Assembly: GCA_020726505.1 (NCBI GenBank)
Contig: JAHLEZ010000009.1
Coordinates: 1,116,001-1,180,000 of the forward strand
Length of the DNA: 64,000 nucleotides
Direction of reading: 5' to 3'
Source: Leptodontidium sp. MPI-SDFR-AT-0119
Taxonomy: Eukaryota; Ascomycota; Leotiomycetes; Helotiales; Leptodontidiaceae
Part shown: positions 33,438 to 44,541 of the stretch, piece after piece
Layout of the letters: the number at the start of each line of letters is the position of its first letter
Position numbering within the stretch: the first letter of the stretch is position 1
The notes under the pieces: generated by a model
The model's input: only the letters and a program-made list of their open reading frames with translations
Database searches by the model: none
What the model was told of the DNA's origin: nothing
Program-made: the position numbers and the translations under genes

Positions 33438-34864
33438 TTAGCTAATAAAAGTCTTAAATTAGTAGTAGAAGTCCTAAAAGGTTTATCTCGCGGCTTTTAT
33501 CTTTAACGTAAAGTAAAGGTTACGTACTATTTATTACTTATAAGGGTTAACTAAGAATTTAATTACTTAGTCGACTAAGTCAAATATATCCGCTAAGTTT
33601 CTATTATTATTAAGTATCAAGGACAAAAAAGAGGGTTTTAAGAACGTACAAACTATTCCTTTCGTTTATATAAGTAACTAGTCCTTCCGATAGTCGTCGT
33701 TAATAAAGTATTAGTCGTATTAGTGTATAGCGTTTCGGACTTAGACTTCTTATAAATGTGAACTATAATTAATGCCGTCTAAGAACTTGTCGTTTAAGTT
33801 AGGGATCTTCTCGATTCGCGAGGCTATAAACATCTAGGACATCCTAGAAAAAGAGGGGAAGTGACGGCGAGGGCTAAGGCGATATGAAATGTGAGTAAAT
33901 CTAAAATTATCTTTACTATTATTATTTAGTAGTCCACCCGAACTAAGAGTAGGGGCATTTTATATTTGTCTTACTTTATAAAGGGACTTAAGAGTAAGAG
34001 TTTCCTTAATAGTAAGTTAAAGGGATTTACTAAACTAGAAGATTACAGACTTACTAGTAGACTTATAGTTCCCAAAGTCACTAAGGGGCCGCTACGTATA
34101 TAAAGTAGCCTTTAATATACTTGTCTCTACTCGGCTTTTAGCTAGTTGTTCCTTTAAAAGGCGGAATCGCTATTCTAAGTTCGTTTCTGTAAATGTGTCC
34201 TAAGGTATAGTATTAATAATATGCGGGGGACCGCTAGGGGGTACGGAAAAAGAGGTAAACAATATACTAAGCTTTATTATAAAGGTAGCCTTTAGCTTGA
34301 CTTGTCGAGTAGGGGGTAAGTCTCTAGTAAAGAGAGGTTGTCGACTTCGTCAGGTAAAGGCAAAAGTCGGAGAAAAAAAAGAAGGGGATTACTAACAGAG
34401 TAACTATTGACTTTACTATTAATAAAGGCTTAAATATTACTATTCGTTAAGTTATAAGGCTTAGTATAGGCCTTTCTTATATTTGAGCTTCTAAATCTTA
34501 ACTACTTATAAGAGAATTAAAGAGAGGAAGATATTTATTATCTTCCTAAACAAGTTAAAAAGAGTTGTAGATAATATAACACTTGCCTTAGAAAAACGGC
34601 AATCACGTGTAACTAACGCCTTATATATTAATACAAGACATATAATAATACTAAGCTTTAACTTAGAATCTACAACTACGGAGGAAAGAAGGCAAGGAAA
34701 AAAGAGGTCTATATATAAGAGGTCAGTATGCCTAGTACTATAGTAATCTCGGGACGTCCCGATCAGGAAATACTAAGTGGAGCCGGTAGAAATGAGGCTC
34801 TAGGCATCGCCGGTCGTCACATAGCGCCTGAGCCCACATTACCTACGAACACGGCGCGGTTAGG
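33438..34864 (-). pseudogene. Possible gag-like relic of another retroelement
   Basis: On the minus strand 33850-33560 gives ASRIEKIPNLNDKFLDGINY, then NAIH*YD*YFINDDYRKD and LLI*TKGIV, which resembles the start of retroelement gag proteins (KIPD....DG.. W..K....L..N...F....R..YV..R.EG). The rest of the interval, up to the TRIM LTR, is AT-rich with no clear motif. No LTRs were found for it. Confidence 0.35.
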
Positions 34865-34869
34865 GTTCG

Positions 34870-35030
34870 TGTTGGAAATCATGTGATCCAAGAATCACGT
34901 GGATGCCGAAGGCTCTAGAAGCCTTGATTTGTCAACACATAGAAAGCTCTCGAAGCTCTCCCTCATGTATATAAACCTACTCTCACTCTGCCTTTAGAAG
35001 AGTGAGGCATGCAAATACAAGAATTTAACA
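34870..35030 (+). repeat. TRIM left LTR
   Basis: 161 bp. It contains an ATCATGTGATCCAAGAATCACGTG palindromic region and CATGTATATAAACC as TATA box. Nearly identical to 38558-38705, so little RIP-affected. Confidence 0.85.
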
Positions 35031-35072
35031 TAGTAGCAATTCGAGTCAGATCTCAACTTCCTCTGCTGCATG

Positions 35073-38059
35073 CAGGCTGGTCGATAAGTCAGTCTAGTTA
35101 AGCTGACTTCAGTCAGTGACCCTAAATTATCTAATAAGTCAGCTATTAGCCCTAACCCTAATAAGTCAGTGGCTATATACTCAACTGATTTCAACTTATA
35201 AGTTAGGAGGTAAGAAAATCCTCATAATAGGGTCAGTTTAGTAGTGGCAGCTGGGCTAATTTTTGGGTGATGCCCCGCATAGATTAAGCTCGCTCGGGCC
35301 CAAATAGAGGCCTCTGATTGGCCTAAACGTCCGAAATAGCCACTTTTAGATTATATAATCTTGCCCGCTGTTGCCCAACTTTATAGTTTAGCTGCACTTC
35401 GTCATAATTAATCTATTAAATATAATACTATGGCTTCTTCGCACGCTTCCCCTGTAGTTATCGCAGACGACGAATCAAGAGCTTCTTTTGTACCTTCTAC
35501 AATCAACCCATTTCAGGCTATAATGGCCCCTGAATCGTCAGGAAAAAAGCCCCTTCGTGACCGCTATTTTCGTCTAACGCCTACTTACACTACCTTCTAC
35601 GACCCTAGTAAGCCTCTAACTTATATTAATCACGAAGAATACTCTCCGTACGACTTTGGAGAGCCTTTATTTGATGATCGCAAGGTTCAATTAACTAGGT
35701 TACCTACTAGTTTTGTTATGGCAGGTGTAATAAAGAGGAAGCTTCGTCAATGGGTATGGAAAGTTAGGTACCACCTCAAAGACACGACAAAAGCATCTAA
35801 TAACTTTGTATAGTGCTGCAAGCTTTATATGTGTTTCTTTATTAAATCTGCAGATTAAGTGCTAATCGTTAAAGGTCACCACGATGCCAAATTTTCCAAG
35901 AATCGCGAATTTTACTTTAACGCCAATACTTTGAGTAACGCCGAGCGCCATATGTAAGATATACATATGCTAGACGTAGGAGGAGATACATAGTGAATAA
36001 TATTAATAGAACCTATATGCGCTTAAGCCTTAGGGGTCGTTGGTGGGAGTTATAATAAAGTAATCCCTTTCCGTTAACAAGAATTCGTTAACGCGTTTTT
36101 GGAGTGGATTATTTGTGACAGTATTAAACACCGCAAAGTTACCTCTAAACGCTTGAAACGTTACTTCAAGATTGCGAATATCGAGACAGTCAATGCTTTG
36201 CCAGATGTACACTTTATTATAGAACAGTGGATCCACGATCTTTTCCGACATATGGAGCCTTAAGTCATATAAGAGATTCGTAGCTCTAAGTTAAAGATAA
36301 CTCTTACTTTTGATGGTTGGGGATCAAAGAGAGAGAAGCTTAGTGTACTTAGTGTTATGGTTTACTTTATTAACAATCAATACGAGTCCTGCACGTGTCT
36401 CATAGGCCTACTAGAGCTCTTAGGGCATAGAAAGACAGGAGTTAGTATGTAACTTATTATTCAGTTTCTTGTCGCGTCTTTTAATTAAAAATCTTAGATT
36501 AATACTCTATACTCCTCCTACTTCTCACTCGATTCGGAATTAACGCTAGCAACCTAGGCCACTTTGTGCTTGATAACGCGACGAATAATGATACGACTCT
36601 CGCAGAGCTTAGAAAGTAGTGGGGGTTCGATTATAAAGAGAAGAGACTACGTTGTATAGGTCACGTTATTAATTTGATTGCTAAGGCCTACTTATTTAGT
36701 TAAGATCAGAGCTCTTGGGCCAACGATTATATAGTGGCAGGGCCAGCTAACTGTCGAAAGCTTTAGCGGCGTAGAAGAGAGGTTAGAAAGTTGCACAACT
36801 TAGTAGCACATGTTATGGCCTCTAGCAAGAGAACCACGTTGTTTCTAGCCCTTTAATTACAGCTTAATATTAGTGTGGCAGCAGGGAAGGAATAGAAGTT
36901 GGTTCTCGATGGAGGTATACGCTGGAATGCCACGTATTTAATAGTGCGCAGAAGTATTAAGCTACACTAGGCTCTCACCGAATATGCCGTCATGTTACAC
37001 GTCTCTATAGAACTAAACGATCAAGAGATATTCGATAACGACTACCTGTCTTCAGAAGAGTAAGAGACCTTAGAAATTATCAAGGATTAGCTTCAGCCAT
37101 TGTTTTTACTTACCAAAGGTCTAGAAGAAAATGCAAAGATAAGCGAAGGAGCTTTAGAACCGTCGCATAGTGCTCTATAGGAATCTCTAATTGTATTAGA
37201 GTATATCATGGCGCACTTTGAGGCTTTGGAAACTCAGTCAAAACAACACTAATTTAACGACCACGAAGGCATACAACAGTTAATTACTTTGGCCTGGCAA
37301 GCGTGCTTGAAGTAGTATAAAAAGACCGACGATTCTCTAGCGTGGCAAGCGTTAATAGTTCTTTATCCCTTATATAAATGGTCCTTTTTTGAGAAGAATT
37401 AGAAAGGGAACCTAGCTCTGTTCCTTATATTAGCGAAATCCAAGTTTAAGAAACTATAGGAAGAGTAATACAAAGGCGTAATAGTTGTTTCTTGTATTAC
37501 TTTATCTCTAGAACTAGTTCTTGCCGTACCTTCTTTAGAAAAGGATTACTTAAAGAGTATCCTTAACGCCGCGGCTCTAATTAGTAGGCCGCGTAATATA
37601 GTTGTTTTTAGTAGAAGAGATCAATATTTCTATTATCTTCAAGAGCCACTTGTTGAGTATATAGGAGTTATAGAGTATTGGAGGTTACGAGAGGCCGAGT
37701 GGCCACAACTAGCTCAAATGGCCTTTGATTTTCTAGTTATACTTGCTATGAGCTCGGAGTGCGAAAGAGTCTTTTCTTCTTGCTCTAAACAAACTACTAT
37801 AGAGAGCTCTAATTTGTCAGGAGAGATGTTTTAGCACTAGGAGTGTTTAAAGAATTAGCAAAATCGTGGAGCTATTGAAATTGCTGGAGCCTTTAAAGCT
37901 GTACTACTAGATGTCTGATTTTTATAAATTATATTCAGTTGAAATCAGTACTGATTAATTTAATCAGTTAAGCTCGTCAGTTGCCTTATTTATGTCAGTC
38001 AGTCAGTCGTGGTGATTTAGTCAACTGATACTGACTTAACTGACTTATCGACCAGCCTG
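35073..38059 (+). mobile_element. hAT DNA transposon, 2987 bp, RIP-damaged
   Basis: The ends are perfect inverted repeats CAGGCTGGTCGATAAGTCAG and CTGACTTATCGACCAGCCTG, flanked by an 8-bp duplication GCTGCATG (35065-35072 and 38060-38067), diagnostic for hAT. Subterminal regions carry many CAGT/ACTGA words in both orientations. It is inserted just behind the left LTR of the TRIM. Confidence 0.95.
35430..37918 (+). pseudogene. hAT transposase gene, interrupted by RIP stops
   Basis: The ATG at 35430 opens 127 codons (MASSHASPVVIADDES start) ending in a BED-finger-like part (RQWVWKVRYHLKDTTKASNN, then CCKLYMCFF; Cys and Trp partly mutated). Further blocks in the plus frames are NAFLEWIICDSIKHRKVTSK, IEQWIHDLFRHMEP, LTFDGWGSKREKLSVLSVMV and VYFINNQYESCTCLIGL, typical of the catalytic region around the first Asp (TFDGW). 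The C-terminal dimerisation domain at about 37675-37800 reads YWRLREAEWPQLAQMAF, then LAMSSECERVFSS, close to the family consensus. The stop is TGA at 37916-37918. It would excise and insert the element by cut and paste; many stops make it inactive. Confidence 0.88.
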
Positions 38060-38224
38060 GCTGCATGTCCTTCTAGTAGAGCTCCCTATCGTCAACTAAA
38101 GCCGTGATTCCCTACGATAACAGGAGACCTATTCAGTCGTAAGAGGACTTCCCTCTCTAAACCAGTAGGAGTCGGTCTCCTAGAGAAATAAGAACCGGAG
38201 GAATAGCTACCTCGTTAAATATAA

Positions 38225-38490
38225 AGCAAAGACGAATAGAGGAGCCAGAGCCACAGAGCCCGTGCTAGAGCCAGAGTCAGCCAAAGAGCCAGAACCAGAG
38301 CTAGAGCCAAGGGACAAAGGCCAGAGCTAGAGCCCGTGCCAAAGCCAGAGTCAGCCAAAGAGCCAGACCAGAGCTAGAGCCAAGGGACAAAGAGGTCAGA
38401 ACCAGAGCCTTGAGCTAGAGTCAGAACCAAAGGCCAGAGCCAGAGCCAGAGCCAGAACCAGAGGCCAGAGCCAAAGTGCCAGAGCCATTT
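38225..38490 (+). repeat. GAGCCA-based minisatellite in the TRIM interior
   Basis: Tandem, irregular hexamer array of GAGCCA/GAACCA/GCTAGA words over about 265 bp, with a larger near-repeat (the block AGTCAGCCAAAGAGCCAGA occurs twice, about 38274 and 38350). Read in frame it would give Glu-Pro or Ser-Gln type repeats, but no ORF is evident. Confidence 0.8.
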
Positions 38491-38557
38491 AGACAGCTAT
38501 TTACTATCGTTTTGTCGTCTTGATATCGAGTTGGGGGATGCTTGGATCAAGGGGGCG

Positions 38558-38705
38558 TGTTGGAAATCATGTGATCCAAGAATCACGTGGATATCGAAGG
38601 CTCTAGAAGCCTTGATTTGTAAACACATGGAAAGCTCTCGAAGCTCTCCCTCATGTATATAAACCTACTCTCACTCTACCTTTAGACTAGTGAGGCATGC
38701 AAATA
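38558..38705 (+). repeat. TRIM right LTR, 3' truncated
   Basis: Matches the left LTR from TGTTGGAAATC to GCATGCAAATA and then diverges; the terminal 13 bp found in the left copy are absent. Confidence 0.85.
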
Positions 38706-38753
38706 GTCAAAATGTGACAGGGAGCTTAGGAGAGTCACTTTATTGATGAAGAC
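38706..38753. other. Host flank left of the LINE, with target duplication
   Basis: 48 bp between the truncated TRIM LTR and the poly-T of the LINE. It ends in TGATGAAGAC (38744-38753), which recurs at 44540-44549 behind the LINE. This is the pre-insertion neighbour of the 44.5-kb gene. Confidence 0.75.
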
Positions 38754-38977
38754 TCTTTTTTTTTTTTTTTTTTTTTTTTCCTTTTAACGTGCTGTATTAG
38801 TTAGAAACTATATAGCACGGCTAGTCTACTAGCGTGGCTAATTATTATATACAAAATTCAGTTCGAATTAGACTGTGACTGTACATTTGGGAACATTCTC
38901 CCTATAACTTATAAGAAAATTAAAATCAAACAACAAAGGAAATAACTAAATGAAAGTACAAATTAAGGCCTAATAGC

Positions 38978-41900
38978 CTAATCTTCTTCTTCTTCTTCAA
39001 TCCCTAGCCTCTCTTGGTGCCATTTCCTTATACATATACTAGTCTCTTTTAAGAATACTAGTATTTCTTTAATTCTAATTTGCGTATGTAATAAAACGGG
39101 AATAGTAATAGTCCTAATTTCTAAGTTGCTTTTAATACTAGAGTAGAGTTTTTTACACTCTAATTTATAGTATTTACAACTAAGTAATAAGTGTTCTGCA
39201 GTTTCAATACTACCACATTTACACTTGTTATTAGACGCTAGTCTTAGCTTATATAAGTAGGCTTTTAAGTATCTATGCCCTAGTTTTAATTGGTAAAAAG
39301 AGCTACTTGTTTCTCTTAGAATACTAGTAGGTAAAAGTAGCTTTTTAGCTATTTTGTATGTATACTTTTTAGAGTACGTTTTTAGGGTTTAAGAATTGAT
39401 ATTTTGAGTTATATTAGCTCTAATTTCATTCTTCTTTTGACTACTTAGTTTAACTCCTAAATACGCAAAAGAAGTATTATTAGAATTAATAGACGACATA
39501 GTAGCTATTTTAACTAATTTGTCTGCTTTTTCATTTCTAATTATATTAGAGTGACCTGGGACCCAAGCTAAAGTTATACTAGTATTTAGACTATTAATAG
39601 CCTTAGACGCTAATATGGCTCTAATTTGTTGGCTTTGCCCCGGGTTATCTAAGGGAGTTTTTAGTCTTAAGAGAGCGGCTTAATTATCTGAAAAGACTGT
39701 AAAATTATCCCCTTCTTTCGCCGTACTACTAGCGTATTCTATGGCTTGTGTAATAGCTTCTAGCTCGCCGTTATATACTAATTCGGCCTCCCCTAAATTA
39801 CCTATTTTTGTAAATGTAAGTATAAGGGGATATCCTTATGTATGTGTATAAACAGCTACGCTATAGCCTACTCCGCACCATTTAGGAGTCTGAGAGCCGT
39901 CTGTATAAATAGAGGTATTCCGACTATTACAAATACTTTGTAAGTATTGTAAGTGAGCCTTAGCTTCGTCTTCTTTAGATAACTTAGATATTCTAAAAAT
40001 ATAAGGTACTTCTCTTTCCTATAGAGGGAAATAAAAGTGCCTTATTACTTCTAAAGTATTAAAGTCAATTATATAATATATTAAATGAACTAAGCTTGAA
40101 ATAGTAGTAATTGACTCAGGTAAAATACCTAGTAAGTCATACTCCTCATTAGCTCTTGTAATAACCTTTTCAACTTCGAGCCTAATAGGGTGTTTTTTAC
40201 TAAGTTTTAAGGCGCGGAGAATATAGCGCCGACTTGTATAATTTAGTTTAATATTAGGTGGAGGTAAAGCTGCTTCAAGCTCTAATGGAATTATAGGTGC
40301 TGTTTTAAAGACCCCTAATATTTTCTTAGTAGCTAGGTTTTGTAAAGCTTGAAATGGTCTAATCATAGCCTTATTAGGGCAATTGATTTTCCACCATAAT
40401 ATAGAACCATAGTCGGCTACGCTAGTAACACAAGCCATATATAATTGACGAATTGCAAACGGGGAGAGCTTAATAGTAATATTTAAGAGTCGATTTATAC
40501 GATAAAACATTTGCTTTGCAAGGGAAACTCTAATTGACCTATGATTCTTAAATTTAAGGTTTGAATCAAAATGTATTCCTAGCTATTTAACTAGCTTACT
40601 AGGAGCTAATATAGTATTATTTGGAAGTGTAATATTAAGGGTATTCTTACTTCCAAAGAAGTGAATAAGCTCTGTTTTTTCAATATCAAAGCTAATAGAA
40701 TATTCTTCCCCTAATTTAACTAATAAGCTAGCTTCTCTTTCCAAAATACTTATATTTTTTTTAAAGCTTTTAAAAGAGGCTATTAATACTAAATTATCCA
40801 TATATGATATTGGCTTAATGTTCTTAGACTTAAATAAGTCTCGAATATATATAAGGAATAAAATAGGTGAAATAGGGCTCCCTTGAGGAATACCTGTATT
40901 TACAATTTGAAATTCCTCTAATTTATTATCAAAGGCAAGTTGTAAAATACGGTTTTCTAAAAATGACGAAATCTACCGAATTAGACTTATAGGTAATTTC
41001 AATTGAGTTAAAACCTGAATAAGACGATTCTTGGAAACGTGATCAAAAGCTCTTTTAACGTCAAGGAATAGAGTAGTAGTTTTAAGCTTATTTGCCTTAT
41101 TAATCTCTATTTCTGTTTGTAAGAGTAAAGCTGCGTCAATAGCTGATTTTTTCAGTCTACTACCGATTTGACTATCGTGTAATAAAGTAGTTGTTTCAGC
41201 TAAGTAACTTAGGCGCTTAGCTAAAATTCTTTCAGAAACCTTACCTAGGCAATTAAGTAATGATATAACTCTATATGCCTTAGGTTTAGAATAATCAGGT
41301 TTTTTTGGTTTCTTAAGAATAAACCCCGTAGCCTCTTTCCAACACTTAGGGTGGTACCCTTGATTTATAAGTATTAAATAAGTTGTAAAAAAGGCTTCTG
41401 GGATAGCTAAATAAGCTTTAATTATAATATCTTGAGTAATTAAGTCTAGTCCAGGGGTTTTACCCTTAATCTTTGAAGTACAAGAATCCTTAAGTTCTAC
41501 TTTAGATAAAAGAGGCCATTTCCAAGTATTACTACTTATATATGACGTTAAATTAATAGGCACTGAAATAGGAGGTTCTGGAAATAAAGTACTTCTAAGA
41601 ATATTACACTTTTGTTAGAAAGTCGACTCTAATTCCTTAGTCTCTAAATTATAAAGACTAGGTATAAGAGAGCTAGTATTATTTTTTATATACGCCATAG
41701 CTTTAAAAATCAACTGGGAATCCTCTTTTTCTAAGAACGTATTCCAATGCTTTCTTTTTTCAACCTTAATAGTATTAAAATACAGGTTTTTAGCATCTTT
41801 TAATTCTTAAAAATAAAGGGTATACCCTGAGGCCTTATTTAGACAGTAATATCTTTACATTGATTTCCGTAGTACTTTAAGATCCTCATTCCACCAGGGT

Positions 41901-42826
41901 TTACTAGTAATTGACTTATAAGCTCTAGGAATAGAGTTTTTAGCCGCTTGAATTATATTACTAGTAAATAGCTCCCCTAAGTCGTCAAGCTCTTGATTTA
42001 TGTACTTAGAATTTAGGTTATAATTAAAGTCTTGAAAATAAATACTAAGACTTTTACTAAATTTTACCCAATCTGCTTTCTTTGTATTAAATCGAGGGAC
42101 TTTTACGAGGCTAGTACTAATACTACTACTATTAAAAGTAATAATAAATAGTACCCCAAAGTGATCTAAACCTAAATCTGGCATTATTTGCCAATCTTCG
42201 ACTTGATTTACTATTCCTTGAGTAGCAAATGTAAGATCTAATATAGAAGGAGCCTCCATATGTAGTCTATAAAACGTTCCCTCCCCTGGAGTATTTAATA
42301 GGCTCAAAAAGTGTTTTTCAATTAAGTCTAATAGTACTCCTGTATTACCGCTTGGTGGTGTTATAGGGTCCCACCACGGGTGATGTATATTAAAATCCCC
42401 TAATAATATCGTCTTATTAAGGAGTAAGTCTAGTAATAAACCTATCCTTTGTAAGGTTTTAATACTATTAAGGGACTCTGACTCTGGGTGAGTCGCATTA
42501 TAAACATTAATTACTTGAGTTTTATACTCAACTAGGTCTAAAATGATACAATTGGGGTCTTGTGGTGAGCTAAGCGCTAGAGTAGTACTAATTGAGTCTA
42601 ATACATAAAATAAAACTCTAGGCCTAAGGGGGCCGTAATTCGGGAGCACTTGTTTAAAACTAGGGTGTAAGACGCTACGAAAGCCGTCTATATTATTACC
42701 AATAGTCCAAGGCTCTTGAATTGCTAAAATTGATATATTTAGCTCTATAGCCACTTGGAGAACGTGCTCTGTAATAGAGAGACTCTTATTCATATTAATT
42801 TGTAGTGTTTTAAGACTAATTATCAT
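38978..42826 (-). pseudogene. LINE ORF2: endonuclease, reverse transcriptase, RNase H
   Basis: 3849 nt, exactly 1283 codons in one frame, broken only by stops. Residues 1-323 are the apurinic-type endonuclease: LQINMNKS, ILAIQEPWT, LLGDFNIHHPWW, LDLTFAT and DHFGVLF. RT is at about 420-690: KGKTPGLDLITQDI, YRVISLLNCLGKVSERILAK, SQIGSRLKKSAIDAALLL and LFLDVKRAFDHV, with the catalytic box YMDN (family YADD, second Asp changed to Asn). RNase H is at about 970-1090: IYTDGSQ, NGELEAITQA, FSDN*AAL and LAWVPGHSNIIRNEKADKL. The C-terminal knuckle is CKCGSIETAEHLLLSC, and the end is a Glu-rich tail with stop at 38978. It nicks target DNA and copies the RNA there. Confidence 0.92.
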
Positions 42827-44402
42827 TAGCTGTGATTAGTTCGTCTATTACAATAGGCCTACTAGTACTACTAGTATTATTTGCTTTATTTTTTATTGCT
42901 AAGTAAACCTCACATAGCTTGGAATTAGCCATATGAGTAGTACTATTACAATTTGCGCATCTCATACTTAAGTGTAAACACCTAATATTTGATTTACAAG
43001 TATTACAGCTGTGTTGCTTACTTGTATGATTTTCTGCGCATAAAATACACTTTTTAGCTCTCTTACAGAGAACTTCAGAGTGACCCAAACCAGCGCATCT
43101 AGTACATTGAGAAGTACTAGGAGTAGTTATGTATTTTACTACTTTAGCTGAAATACCCGCAATATAAAGCCTATTTGATATAGCTCTTTTTACTTGCTCT
43201 TGGCTTGGGAAAGCTACTACAATAGTACCTGTTTGTACTAGGCCTGAGTCGCGTTTTTCTTTAGGAGTAGTCTAAAAGGATTTTCTTACGGAAGTAAAAC
43301 CTTTATTAAAGGTTTGAATCTCTTCAGCGACTAACTTAGAGTTTAATCCCTCTTCTATATTAAACTCCCTAATAGGGATACTATAAATAGCAACCTTGTA
43401 CTATAGCTCTCCTCTCTGAATTAAAATCAAATCGGGAAGCACCCCCTTAATAATTGACTCGTTTAAAATCAAGAACTCAACATCAAAATCGGGGGTAGTA
43501 ATAACTACTAAATTACCCCTTAAAGAGAGGGAAACAGAAGAAACAACTAGTCCTTGTATTCCCTTCTTATTAAAAGTAGAATTAAGCAAATTGCGCGTAG
43601 TAATAGAAGAGAAGGTGTTTACTTAGACATTCCGTGCCTGTAAGAGGGTACATCTCTTAGTAAGAGTAAACTTACCTTTGCCCTTATCGGTAGGGTTCCT
43701 AGGGCTACCCGGAGCCCTAGCCCTATTCCCCTTAGCACCGCTATTACTAGTACTACTAGTTGCTATGCTATTGACCTGAGTTGTTATTGTTGGTTGTTGT
43801 AAGTGAGCTTTTTCAGCTATTTTGGCCCAAGTAGTTGACTTAGTAGCTTGTGTTTCGATTTTCTTTGTTGCTCTCTCTAAGTTAGCTACTTGAGAGGCTA
43901 GAATAGAAGTCGTATTCTTGATTCTATTGTGTTCTGTGTATTCCCTAAATATTTCAAGTAAATCAAGTAGTTTCCCTTGCTCGTCCCGTGACTTAGTAGC
44001 TGAGTATACTCTTACTAGCAGGTCTCTGGCTTCAAGAACTAGCTTTTGGCTAGTATTACCGGTTTGACTACTTTGGAAGTAGGTTTGGTTTTAGTGATAT
44101 TTTCTATTAAAGTCTGTATTAATTCTTGGCGTCTTGTTGATGTGTTAGTTATTAGTGGGGTTGTTTGATGGTCCGCGCTTTATAGGGGCCAGTTGAGCCG
44201 CACTAGTCGATAAGAGCCGAATAGGGGTATTTTGCCCCCGGGAGTTGGAAATAGAGCCCCCTAGGTCTCTAGGGGCTCTAGGAGTAGTCTCGGTCGATTC
44301 TACTACTCCTGATAGCCTAGTAGGAAGCTCTCCTAGGTCTCTAGGCGTTGGCGTAGGTGTGGGGGGCTCTGAGGAGTCGAAGGGGTCGAATAGGGGCTCC
44401 AT
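42816..44402 (-). pseudogene. LINE ORF1: nucleic-acid-binding protein with CCHC fingers
   Basis: Starts at the ATG at 44402 (MEPLFDPFDSSEPPTPTPTP), a Pro/Thr/Arg-rich N-terminus. The span is 1587 nt, exactly 529 codons, in one frame, with only scattered TAA/TAG stops at Gln-type positions (for example at 44145). A coiled-coil-like part follows (LLDLLEIFREYTEHNRI, then QVANLERATKKIETQATK). Near the end are Cys-rich knuckles CTRCAGLGHSEVLCKRAKKC, CILCAENHTSKQHSC and CANCNSTTHMANSKLC. ORF1 proteins coat the LINE RNA. It ends at 42816 and overlaps the ORF2 start by 11 bp. Confidence 0.85.
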
Positions 44403-44541
44403 AGCTCCCGGCTATTACAGCGGTAATATACCACTGCAAGGCCTAGGGGCAAGGAGATCGGTTGGTTAGGAGGTAGTTTATAAGATGGAAACAGGTGTGG
44501 TTCAAAGGCAGGGGGGTCAAGAGTCCCGAAAAAGTGTTGTG

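Larger units (their letters stand above)
34870..38705 (+). mobile_element. TRIM-like miniature LTR element, split by a hAT transposon
   Basis: The left LTR 34870-35030 (TGTTGGAAATC ... GAATTTAACA, 161 bp) and right LTR 38558-38705 (same sequence, last 13 bp missing) enclose only about 0.5 kb of own internal DNA once the 2987-bp hAT insert is removed. A PBS-like TAGTAGCAATTCGAGTCAG follows the left LTR and a G-rich tract (CAAGGGGGCG) precedes the right one, so it is in plus orientation. It encodes no gag or pol, hence non-autonomous (terminal-repeat retrotransposon in miniature). The internal part holds a GAGCCA minisatellite. A target duplication cannot be seen because the right end is truncated. 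Confidence 0.78.
38754..44539 (-). mobile_element. Tad-like LINE (non-LTR retrotransposon), full length
   Basis: Minus strand. The 3' end is a run of 24 T on the plus strand (38756-38779), the poly-A tail. The element is bounded by the 10-bp duplication TGATGAAGAC (38744-38753 and 44540-44549). It has ORF1 (44402-42816) and ORF2 (42826-38978) in the order CCHC protein, endonuclease, reverse transcriptase, RNase H, C-terminal zinc knuckle, which is the Tad1/I-type layout of fungal LINEs. It shows far fewer mutations than the LTR elements and no net indels in either ORF, so it is one of the younger insertions. Confidence 0.93.

Noticed and set aside
35150..35161. CCCTAACCCTAA, telomere-like repeat
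   Set aside because: Only two units, located in the subterminal part of the hAT element; no longer array, so not a telomere or interstitial telomere tract.
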